Shown here piece by piece: positions 1-6,844 of a stretch of 30,413 nt of DNA; within the stretch, counting starts at the first letter, position 1, and each line of letters opens with the position of its first letter. Position numbers and translations under genes: made by a program. This DNA is from Syntrophomonas sp. UBA4911. Lineage in GTDB: Bacteria > Bacillota > Syntrophomonadia > Syntrophomonadales > Syntrophomonadaceae. Below the pieces are notes generated by a model. That model made no database searches, was not told the origin of the DNA, and worked only from the letters and a program-made list of their open reading frames with translations. Where the stretch lies: assembly GCA_002398105.1 (NCBI GenBank), contig DHCD01000047.1:17917-48329 (forward strand). Reading direction: 5' to 3'.

Positions 1-237
1 GCCCTAAAAAGCTTATAAATTCGCCCGTAACCTTTTCAGACGGTTTGATTTGATGTAACATTACTTTCATCGGTTGGAGTTTTAGAGTGACATTTTGCCA
101 AGCGGGGATGCTCCTTTAAATACATTGCTTTAGCTGTTTATTTTTCTGCCTTTCAGGCGTTTTCATTGGTTTTCCCGGTCAGAAGGTTTACTCAGTAAAT
201 GCAATATTAACGGCGATTTTTTGTTTATAAAGCAGAC

Positions 238-243
238 TATAAT
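238..243 (+). promoter_or_regulatory. Possible -10 box upstream of the nuoE-like gene
   Basis: A perfect TATAAT hexamer lies 30 nt before the chosen start codon of the first gene. No convincing -35 hexamer is found 16-18 nt upstream, so this is only a candidate promoter, possibly activator dependent. The rest of positions 1-237 is AT-rich and shows no gene or clear structure; a short GCCT/AGGC hairpin near 150-165 followed by TTTT could be a weak terminator of an upstream gene. Confidence 0.3.
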
Positions 244-273
244 TTAACGATAAACCAGAGAGGGGTGTTCTCT

Positions 274-807
274 ATGGGATGCTGCTGTGAAGAGAAAGAG
301 CAGTCCAGCCAGAATAACTTGATTGATTTGAAGCTGATAAAAGGCATCTTACAGGAATATAAGAGCCAGGCGGGGAGCTTGGTTACGGTATTGCAAAAAG
401 CGCAGGATGTATACGGCTACCTGCCTCTGCCGGCATTGCGGTATATAGCGGAAGAATTGGGAGTAAAAGCAGCGAAAGTCTATGGAGTGGCCACTTTCTA
501 TACTCAATTTCGCTTAACGCCGGTGGGTAAATACGTAATACTGCTATGTCAGGGAACGGCATGCCACGTAAATGGTTCGGAACGTATAGAAACGGCGCTA
601 TGCCAGGAATTAAAAATAAAACCGGGAGAGACTACTGCGGACGGGCTTTTTACTTTAACTAATGTGGCGTGTCTGGGATGTTGTAGTCTGGCGCCGGTTA
701 TGATGATAAATGGACAGGCTCACGGTCCATTGACTCCAGACAAAGCCGTCAAAATAATAAAAGACCTGTATGTACAGGAAGAGCAGGCGGACGGGGAGGG
801 AGCATAA
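274..807 (+). CDS. NADH dehydrogenase NuoE / HydC-like [2Fe-2S] subunit
   Basis: This is a thioredoxin-fold [2Fe-2S] protein of the 24-kDa NuoE family, 177 residues. Cluster ligands are visible as C92 and C97 (CQGTAC) and C133 and C137 (CLGCC). In family members it relays electrons next to the FMN of NuoF or HydB. A GTG nine bases upstream is in frame, but ATG 274 is preferred because GAGAGGGGTG sits about 7 nt before it. The N-terminus carries an odd run of three cysteines (MGCCC) whose role is unknown. The gene is first in a tight three-gene operon: its TAA directly abuts the ATG of the NuoF-like gene. Family assignment is firm; the complex it belongs to is inferred from neighbours. Confidence 0.9.
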   Translation: MGCCCEEKEQSSQNNLIDLKLIKGILQEYKSQAGSLVTVLQKAQDVYGYLPLPALRYIAEELGVKAAKVYGVATFYTQFRLTPVGKYVILLCQGTACHVNGSERIETALCQELKIKPGETTADGLFTLTNVACLGCCSLAPVMMINGQAHGPLTPDKAVKIIKDLYVQEEQADGEGA

Positions 808-2571
808 ATGAAAATAAGGATCGGAGCCGGAAGCTGTGGAATAGCGGCGGGAGCCCTAAAGGCCCAGGAAGCAGTTGAAGCAGAAATCAAAAACCGCGGT
901 TTAAATATGGAGGTGCAGATAACCGGATGTATAGGCATGTGCCATCATGAACCGCTGGTAGATGTCATAGATGACAACGGCCGGGAATTTACCTATGGAC
1001 ACGTTACCCCGGAAATAGTTAAAACTATATTTGCCGAGCATATAGAGGGCGGCAGCCCCGTGGAAAAATACCTGGTGGCGACATCAGATAGTCCCAATGA
1101 ATTTCTAGCCGGACAAACGCGAGTGGCCTTGCGCAACTGCGGCCTAATAAATCCGGAAGAGATAGACGACTATATAAAACAAGACGGCTACCAGGCGCTG
1201 GAAAAAGTGGTGGCCAAGTCCACGCCGGAAGAAGTCATTGCCGAGATCAAAGCATCAGGCTTAAGAGGCCGGGGAGGAGCCGGCTTTCCCACCTGGTTCA
1301 AGTGGAATGCTGCCCGGCAGAACCCGGGGACGGAAAAATATGTGGTATGTAATGCCGACGAAGGCGATCCCGGGGCTTTCATGGACCGCAGCGTATTAGA
1401 AGGCGATCCCCATTCGGTACTGGAAGGAATGGCCATTGCCGGTTATGCCATCGGTGCGGGCGAAGGTATAATATATGCCCGGGCCGAATACCCGCTGGCG
1501 ATACGGCGGGTAGAAATGGCCATAAAACAGGCGCAGGCTAAAGGCTTGTTAGGTGCTAATCTGTTTGGCAGCGATTTTAGCTTTAATATAAGAATAAAAC
1601 AAGGTGCCGGAGCTTTCGTATGCGGAGAAGAGACGGCCTTGATCGCTTCCCTGGAAGGGGAGCGCGGTATGCCGCGGCTTAAACCGCCTTTCCCGGCGCA
1701 GTCGGGCTACTGGGGAAAACCTACCAATATCAATAATGTTGAAACCCTGGCCAATGTTCCCTGGATCATAGCTGCCGGAGGCAGTGCCTTTGCCGCCATG
1801 GGGACCGAGAAAAGCAAAGGGACCAAAGTATTCGCCCTGGCCGGAAAAATAAAGCGGGGCGGTTTAGTAGAAGTTCCTATGGGCTTGAGCTTACGGGATG
1901 TCATCTTTAAAGTCGGCGGCGGCATAAAACAGGACCGGCAATTTAAAGCCGTACAAATGGGGGGCCCCTCAGGGGGATGTATTCCCACCGCGCTCCTGGA
2001 TACACCGGTCGACTATGATTCCATCAATCAGACCGGTGCCATAATGGGCTCGGGAGGAATGGTGGTAATGGATGAAACCACCTGCATGGTGGACATAGCC
2101 AGATTCTTTTTAGACTTTACCCAGAAGGAATCCTGCGGCAAATGTGTGCAATGCCGCATTGGCACCAAACGCATGCTGGAAATTCTGGAGCGGATTTGCA
2201 ACGGACAAGGTAAAGAGAACGACCTGGAACTGCTGGAGGAAATAGCGGTCAAAGTAAAAGAAGGTTCATTATGCGGCCTGGGACAGAGCGCTCCCAATCC
2301 GGTGCTTACCACCATACGCTATTTCCGGGATGAATATGAAGCGCATATACGTGATAAAAAATGCCCCGCCAAACAATGTAAAGCATTGATTACTTACCGG
2401 ATAGACGCTAAAAAATGCAAGGGCTGTTCCTTGTGTGCCCGGAAGTGCCCGGTTGGGTGTATTACCGGCGAAAAGAGACAGCCGTATACAATCAATCAGG
2501 ACCAATGCATAAAATGCGGCAACTGCCTGGAAGTATGCCCCGCTAAATTTGGCGCCGTAACGGTGGAGTAG
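808..2571 (+). CDS. NuoF / HydB-type NADH-binding flavoprotein with C-terminal ferredoxin domain
   Basis: This 587-residue soluble subunit should bind NADH and FMN. An N-terminal thioredoxin-like [2Fe-2S] domain (about 1-100) shows GSCGIAAGA and GCIGMC. The NuoF core has the FMN/NADH motif GLRGRGGAGFPT from about residue 151 and NADEGDPGAFMDR. The N3-type [4Fe-4S] ligands are C443, C446, C449 and C489. A C-terminal extension from about residue 530 holds two CxxCxxCxxxC ferredoxin motifs. This architecture is the one known for HydB of NAD-linked, electron-bifurcating [FeFe] hydrogenases and related formate dehydrogenases rather than for complex I NuoF. No HydA is encoded here; the next gene takes the place of the catalytic or adapter subunit. 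GGGGAGGG precedes the start. Bifurcation is inferred from architecture, not shown. Confidence 0.92.
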   Translation: MKIRIGAGSCGIAAGALKAQEAVEAEIKNRGLNMEVQITGCIGMCHHEPLVDVIDDNGREFTYGHVTPEIVKTIFAEHIEGGSPVEKYLVATSDSPNEFLAGQTRVALRNCGLINPEEIDDYIKQDGYQALEKVVAKSTPEEVIAEIKASGLRGRGGAGFPTWFKWNAARQNPGTEKYVVCNADEGDPGAFMDRSVLEGDPHSVLEGMAIAGYAIGAGEGIIYARAEYPLAIRRVEMAIKQAQAKGLLGANLFGSDFSFNIRIKQGAGAFVCGEETALIASLEGERGMPRLKPPFPAQSGYWGKPTNINNVETLANVPWIIAAGGSAFAAMGTEKSKGTKVFALAGKIKRGGLVEVPMGLSLRDVIFKVGGGIKQDRQFKAVQMGGPSGGCIPTALLDTPVDYDSINQTGAIMGSGGMVVMDETTCMVDIARFFLDFTQKESCGKCVQCRIGTKRMLEILERICNGQGKENDLELLEEIAVKVKEGSLCGLGQSAPNPVLTTIRYFRDEYEAHIRDKKCPAKQCKALITYRIDAKKCKGCSLCARKCPVGCITGEKRQPYTINQDQCIKCGNCLEVCPAKFGAVTVE

Positions 2572-2591
2572 TGAAAGGAGGGGGACAGCAA

Positions 2592-5500
2592 ATGATTCAA
2601 CTGAACATTGACGGAAAAGAAGTAAAGGGCTACCCGGGACAAACCATCTTACAAGTTGCCCGGGAGCATGGAATAGATATACCCACCCTGTGTTATGACG
2701 AGCGGGTAAAAACCTATGGAGCCTGCGGTTTATGCGTGGTGGAAACGGAAAGCAGTCCCAAACTGCTGCGCGCCTGCGCCACGGAAATCAGCCCCGGTAT
2801 GGTGATATCCACCAACAGTCCGCGGGTACGGGAATCCCGGAAATTAACCCTGGAACTGCTATTATCCGATCATGTCGGAGATTGCCGCGGCCCCTGCATA
2901 AAAGCTTGTCCGGCCCATACCGATGTCCAGGGTTATGTGGGCTTGATAGCCAACGGCCAGTACCGGCCGGCAGTGGCCCTGCTGAAAGAAAAACTGCCCA
3001 TACCCGCCAGTATCGGGCGGGTATGCCCGCATCCCTGCGAAGACGCCTGCCGCCGGCAATTAGTAGAAGAACCGCTGGCCATCGCCAATCTGAAATATTT
3101 TGTCGCCGATATCGACCTTAACAGCGCCGAACCCTATATGCCGACGCTGCAACCGGCCAGCGGCAAAAGCGCGGCCATAATCGGAGCGGGACCGGCGGGA
3201 CTCACCGCCGCCTTTTTCCTGGCCCAGGCCGGACATAAAGTTGCCGTATATGACGCCATGCCCCAGGCCGGCGGAATGCTGCGCTACGGCATTCCGGAAT
3301 ACCGTCTGCCCAAAAAAATACTGGATAAAGAAATCCAACTCATCGCCCGTATGGGAGTCGAATTTATCTATAATACCAAAATTGGCGTAGATATCACCCT
3401 GGAATACCTGCGCAAAAACTATGATACGGTATTTATCGGCATCGGCGCCTGGGAAGCTTCGGGCATGAGATGCCAAGGCGAAGATCTGCCGGGAGTACTG
3501 GGCGGTATAGACTTCCTGCGGCAAGTAGCCTTAAACGATGAGATCAGCATCGGCGAGCGGGTAGCCGTAGTAGGCGGCGGCAACACCGCTATGGATGCCG
3601 CCCGTACGGCGGTAAGGCTGGGGGCCAAAGAAGTAATGGTTCTCTATCGCCGTACCCGCGCGGAGATGCCGGCGGAGGACATTGAAATCCAAGAAGCCGA
3701 GGAAGAGGGTGTCGAATTTAGATTCCTGGTAGCGCCGCTGGAGGTAATACCTGAAAGCGGATATGCCAGTGCCATAAGAGTACAGAAAATGGAGCTGGGA
3801 GAACCGGATGCCTCCGGACGTCGTAGTCCGGTCCCTATCCCGGGGGCGGAAGCAATAATTCCGGTTGATACCATCATCAGCGCTATCGGTCAAAAAGTTA
3901 AAGCGGCCGGTTTGGAAGATGTAGCTCTGTCTAAATGGGGTTCCATTGCGGTGGAGGAAGACACCCTGCAAACTAATCTGCCCGGCGTATTTGCCGGCGG
4001 TGACGGTGTTACCGGACCTGGTATCGCTATCGCGGCGGTGGCGCAAGGAAGAAGAGCGGCCCTGGCGATGATAAACTATCTGGTGGGAAAGGAGCTGCCG
4101 GTACCGGAGCCCTATATAGTGGAACAGCAAAACCTTACTGCAGAAGACTTTGCCGCTAGAGAGAAAATAGCGCGTACAGCCATGCCGCACCTGAGTGCGG
4201 ATAAACGGCGCCGTAACTTCCGGGAGGTAAACCTGGGCCTGGAAGAAGAAAAAGCAATAGCCGAGGCCAAGCGGTGTCTGGAGTGCGGCTGTAAAGATTA
4301 TTTCGAATGCAAACTGATAGACTACGCCAATCAATATGAGGTAAGACCGGAACGCCTGGAAGGCGATAAACGCGCGGAGAAGCTAAAAGAACAACACCCC
4401 TTTATAGAACGTAATTCGGAAAAATGCATCCTGTGCGGTTTGTGTATACGGGTATGTGATGAAGTTATGGGAGTTACGGCGCTGGGGCTGGTACACCGCG
4501 GCTTCGAGAGTATAGTCCAGCCCGAATTCAGCCGGCCCCTTAAAGATACCTCCTGCATCACCTGCGGACAATGTGCGGCCCTGTGTCCTACCGGAGCATT
4601 GATGGAACATTATCCGGTGGTCAAAAATGTGCCCTTATCCATGCAGGCAACCAAAACCGTATGTTCTTTCTGCGGAGTAGGCTGTGAACAGATTATAAGC
4701 ACCGGCGGCGGTATGATACTGCGGGCCTTGCCGGCCGCAGGCGAAGTGCTGTGCCGTAAAGGCCGTTTCGGTTGGGCCGGCTATAATCAGAAGCGATTGA
4801 CACAGCCTTTGGTGCGGCGCGACGGAATCCTGAATCCCGCTAGCTGGGATGAGGCCTATAAACAGGCGGCTAAAAGCGCCCAGAGTTTCAGAGCCCGTAA
4901 TGGCAATGCCGCTCTGGCAGTTTTCGTTTCCCCGGCCTATTCCATGGAGGAGGCAAGTGCGGCAGTCCAATACGGCCAGCGGGCTTTAGGGACGGACAAA
5001 ATTTCCAGTTTTACCCCTGATTGCGGTGCCGGCCTGCAAAAAATATGGGGGCTAAACATTTCCACTAATAGCCTGGAAGAGCTGGCGGCCACAGATGTGA
5101 TTGTGGCGGTAGGGTCATTCGGCGAGAGCCGGATAGCGGCGGTGAAAATCCAAAATGCAGTCAAATCCGGTGCCCGGCTGGTAACCATCAGCCCGGAAGC
5201 GGGATGGTCAAGGGGTATAGCTACCCTGCAGATCACGTCGGAGAACACTACGGCATTTATCAAGCAGATCATTAAAGCTATTATCAATGCTAATTATACC
5301 AATACCAGCTATATTGAAGCGCGCGTAAATGGTTTCGCCGAGCTGCAAAAAGCGCTGGCCGCGGTTACGGTAAGCGGGGAGGCGCAGGCAGCGGCACAGA
5401 TTTACGGCCCGGCGCGCAAGGCCATGATAGTTGTGGACGGATACAGCGTTACGGCGGCGGCGGTGGAACTGCTGGCGGACATGGCCCTGATAACCGGAAA

Positions 5501-6101
5501 AATCGGTTCGCCTCGCAACGGGTTAACAGTAGTAACGCCGGGAAGCAATCAGAGCGGCGTCTACAATGCCGGGGTGACCTCACCACCGGAAGCATTGGTA
5601 GACGCTCTTAAAAAGGGAGATCTTAAAGGCATTTTCATTTTCGGTGAAGACCCGGTAGGAGCGGGAGTAATTGCTGCGGCCGATTTGGCCGGGGCGCAGC
5701 TCAAGGTGGTGGTAACTCCGTTTATGACCCCTACGGCAGCCTGTGCCGATATAGTACTGCCGGGTTCCATACCATTCGAAGCTGACGGGACCTGCCTGAG
5801 TGCGGATGGAACGGTTAAGTACTATAACCAGGTCGTAGCCCCGCCGGCAGGCATAGACAACCGCCAGTTGATATCTGGTTTGGCGGCTGCGCTGCAAGTG
5901 GAGCTGGAAACATTTTCGGCCAAAAAGCTGCCGGCAAACTGGGAGCAGCCGGTTAAATTCAGGAACGGCTTTGCTTTTGCCGACGGTAAAGCCAGGCTTG
6001 CCGTACCGGCAGACGATAAATTGTTCGCTTTGCTCCCCGAATTAGATCCGGCCATCAGATGGCTTAACGAAAAACTCACCGCCGAAGGAATAACAAAATA
6101 G
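2592..6101 (+). CDS. Chimeric NuoG-like protein: [2Fe-2S] + GltD/NfnB-like NAD(P)H domain + ferredoxin + truncated molybdopterin-oxidoreductase domain
   Basis: A 1169-residue fusion. Residues 1-90 form a plant-type [2Fe-2S] domain (C34, C45, C48, C62). From about 94 a GltD-like domain follows, with [4Fe-4S] cysteines C98/C102/C106 and C145/C149/C153, an FAD site GAGPAG at 198-203, a second nucleotide site GGGNTAMD at 328 and RRTRAEMPA at about 353, which in GltD/NfnB contacts the NADPH phosphate. Two 4Fe-4S motifs start at C612. From C691 (CSFCGVGC) a bis-MGD-oxidoreductase-like domain runs to the end. It is only about 480 residues, lacks most of the C-terminal dinucleotide-binding domain, and where formate dehydrogenases carry the Cys/Sec ligand it reads SSFTPDCGAGL. 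Formate oxidation is therefore unlikely. The start is ATG 2592 behind AAAGGAGGGGG; the upstream in-frame GTG at 2571 lies at the NuoF stop. Probable electron hub for NADH, NAD(P)H and ferredoxin. Confidence 0.85.
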   Translation: MIQLNIDGKEVKGYPGQTILQVAREHGIDIPTLCYDERVKTYGACGLCVVETESSPKLLRACATEISPGMVISTNSPRVRESRKLTLELLLSDHVGDCRGPCIKACPAHTDVQGYVGLIANGQYRPAVALLKEKLPIPASIGRVCPHPCEDACRRQLVEEPLAIANLKYFVADIDLNSAEPYMPTLQPASGKSAAIIGAGPAGLTAAFFLAQAGHKVAVYDAMPQAGGMLRYGIPEYRLPKKILDKEIQLIARMGVEFIYNTKIGVDITLEYLRKNYDTVFIGIGAWEASGMRCQGEDLPGVLGGIDFLRQVALNDEISIGERVAVVGGGNTAMDAARTAVRLGAKEVMVLYRRTRAEMPAEDIEIQEAEEEGVEFRFLVAPLEVIPESGYASAIRVQKMELGEPDASGRRSPVPIPGAEAIIPVDTIISAIGQKVKAAGLEDVALSKWGSIAVEEDTLQTNLPGVFAGGDGVTGPGIAIAAVAQGRRAALAMINYLVGKELPVPEPYIVEQQNLTAEDFAAREKIARTAMPHLSADKRRRNFREVNLGLEEEKAIAEAKRCLECGCKDYFECKLIDYANQYEVRPERLEGDKRAEKLKEQHPFIERNSEKCILCGLCIRVCDEVMGVTALGLVHRGFESIVQPEFSRPLKDTSCITCGQCAALCPTGALMEHYPVVKNVPLSMQATKTVCSFCGVGCEQIISTGGGMILRALPAAGEVLCRKGRFGWAGYNQKRLTQPLVRRDGILNPASWDEAYKQAAKSAQSFRARNGNAALAVFVSPAYSMEEASAAVQYGQRALGTDKISSFTPDCGAGLQKIWGLNISTNSLEELAATDVIVAVGSFGESRIAAVKIQNAVKSGARLVTISPEAGWSRGIATLQITSENTTAFIKQIIKAIINANYTNTSYIEARVNGFAELQKALAAVTVSGEAQAAAQIYGPARKAMIVVDGYSVTAAAVELLADMALITGKIGSPRNGLTVVTPGSNQSGVYNAGVTSPPEALVDALKKGDLKGIFIFGEDPVGAGVIAAADLAGAQLKVVVTPFMTPTAACADIVLPGSIPFEADGTCLSADGTVKYYNQVVAPPAGIDNRQLISGLAAALQVELETFSAKKLPANWEQPVKFRNGFAFADGKARLAVPADDKLFALLPELDPAIRWLNEKLTAEGITK

Positions 6102-6151
6102 CCTGAATTTTAAGCGCGGAGTATACAACTTAGCGTTTTCCCGATTGCCCG

Positions 6152-6191
6152 AAAACCTCCAAGCAGATACGAGTATCTGTTTGGAGGTTTT
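6152..6191 (+). terminator. Strong intrinsic terminator after the NuoEFG-like operon
   Basis: AAAACCTCCAA (6152-6162) pairs perfectly with TTGGAGGTTTT (6181-6191). The stem continues with one G-U pair and CAGATA/TATCTG around a CGAG loop, giving about 18 pairs and ending in a T tract. It lies 50 nt after the stop codon of the chimeric gene, so the redox operon and the hydrogenase operon are separate transcripts unless there is read-through. Confidence 0.85.
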
Positions 6192-6221
6192 ACTCATCTA
6201 TAAGCAATGAATAAAACCACT

Positions 6222-6250
6222 TTAACATTTTGCGCAAAATCCGCTATAAT
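6222..6250 (+). promoter_or_regulatory. Near-consensus sigma-A promoter of the ech operon with palindromic operator
   Basis: TTAACA (6222-6227) and TATAAT (6245-6250) are separated by exactly 17 nt. The spacer is mostly filled by the perfect 14-bp palindrome ATTTTGCGCAAAAT (6227-6240), an ideal location for a repressor. The palindrome does not match the Rex or Fnr consensus I know. Transcription should start near 6257, leaving a leader of about 330 nt before the ferredoxin gene. Confidence 0.75.
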
Positions 6251-6256
6251 TGGCAT

Positions 6257-6577
6257 CTTTGCTCCCCTTAGAGCCGTAAAAAGACTGAATCTTAAAATAT
6301 GGAGGCAATACTCACTGCTAAGGTGCTGATCAATGATGAAACAACTGCGCAAACATTAGCAACACATGTTACAGGATGAGCATAAGGGTAATGGCCGCCA
6401 CTATCCGGCCTAAAGGCCGGCGTACCTGGATGGGCAGATAATAGACCGGTTCCCAAGACATGGCATAAAAATTGCAAATAACCTCTTACATAAAATTAAG
6501 CAAGGAAAGGCAGGTGCCCAAAAAGACAAGGAAGATCAGTTTAAAGGATTCCGCCGGCAAGAGGCGGAAAGGAGTGG
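6257..6577 (+). promoter_or_regulatory. Long 5' leader of the ech operon with hairpins
   Basis: About 330 nt separate the predicted transcription start from the first gene. Two clear hairpins are present: CCGGCC-TAAA-GGCCGG (6405-6420), and TTCCGCC (6549-6555) with GGCGGAA (6563-6569). The second abuts the AGGAGTGG ribosome site (6570-6577) of the ferredoxin gene. A 26-codon ATG frame (6299-6379) has no ribosome site. I do not recognise a known riboswitch. The layout is compatible with translational or attenuation control, which is inference. Confidence 0.45.
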
Positions 6578-6584
6578 ATAGAGC

Positions 6585-6758
6585 ATGGCCCATATGATTA
6601 AAGCTGATGACTGCATCGGCTGTGGAACCTGTCTGGATGACTGTCCCACCGAAGCGATCAGCGAAAAAGACGAGGTTTATACCATTGATCCCGAGTTATG
6701 CACCGACTGCGGCACCTGCGCGGAGAATTGCCCGGTCGAAGCCATAGAAGAGAAATAA
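6585..6758 (+). CDS. Small 2[4Fe-4S] ferredoxin
   Basis: A 57-residue bacterial-type ferredoxin, short enough to be overlooked. Two cluster motifs are visible: C10-IG-C13-GT-C16-LDD-C20-P, and C39-TD-C42-GT-C45-AEN-C49-P. The protein is acidic, as expected for a soluble ferredoxin. ATG 6585 follows AAAGGAGTGG by about 8 nt. It is the first gene of the ech transcript and may be the dedicated electron carrier to or from the Ech hydrogenase, or between Ech and the upstream flavoprotein module. That pairing is inferred from position only. Confidence 0.9.
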   Translation: MAHMIKADDCIGCGTCLDDCPTEAISEKDEVYTIDPELCTDCGTCAENCPVEAIEEK

Positions 6759-6793
6759 GGAAGTTTGTAACAAGCAGTGTTTTTAAAAAACCC

Positions 6794-6821
6794 GGGGACA
6801 TATCCGTTAAGGAATGTCCCC
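6794..6821 (+). other. Intra-operon hairpin between ferredoxin and echA
   Basis: GGGGACAT (6794-6801) pairs with ATGTCCCC (6814-6821). An inner TCC/GGA extends the stem after a one-base bulge around a GTTAA loop. No T tract follows, so it is not a standard terminator. It may be an mRNA processing or stabilising element that lets the ferredoxin be made in excess over the membrane subunits. Confidence 0.6.
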
Positions 6822-6844
6822 AGGTCCTTAAAAGGGGTGGTTTT

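Noticed and set aside
3531..4334. 267-codon minus-strand open frame
   Set aside because: It is antisense to the conserved GltD-like coding sequence, with low-information composition and no motif.
2592..6101. Annotation of the chimeric subunit as a catalytic formate dehydrogenase
   Set aside because: The Cys/Sec ligand segment is missing at the aligned position and the C-terminal domain is truncated; no in-frame TGA is present.
6299..6379. 26-codon frame in the ech leader
   Set aside because: No ribosome site before the ATG and no similarity to known leader peptides.
6698..6844. N-terminal extension of EchA
   Set aside because: It overlaps the ferredoxin gene in another frame and lacks hydrophobic character; ATG 6845 has the ribosome site.
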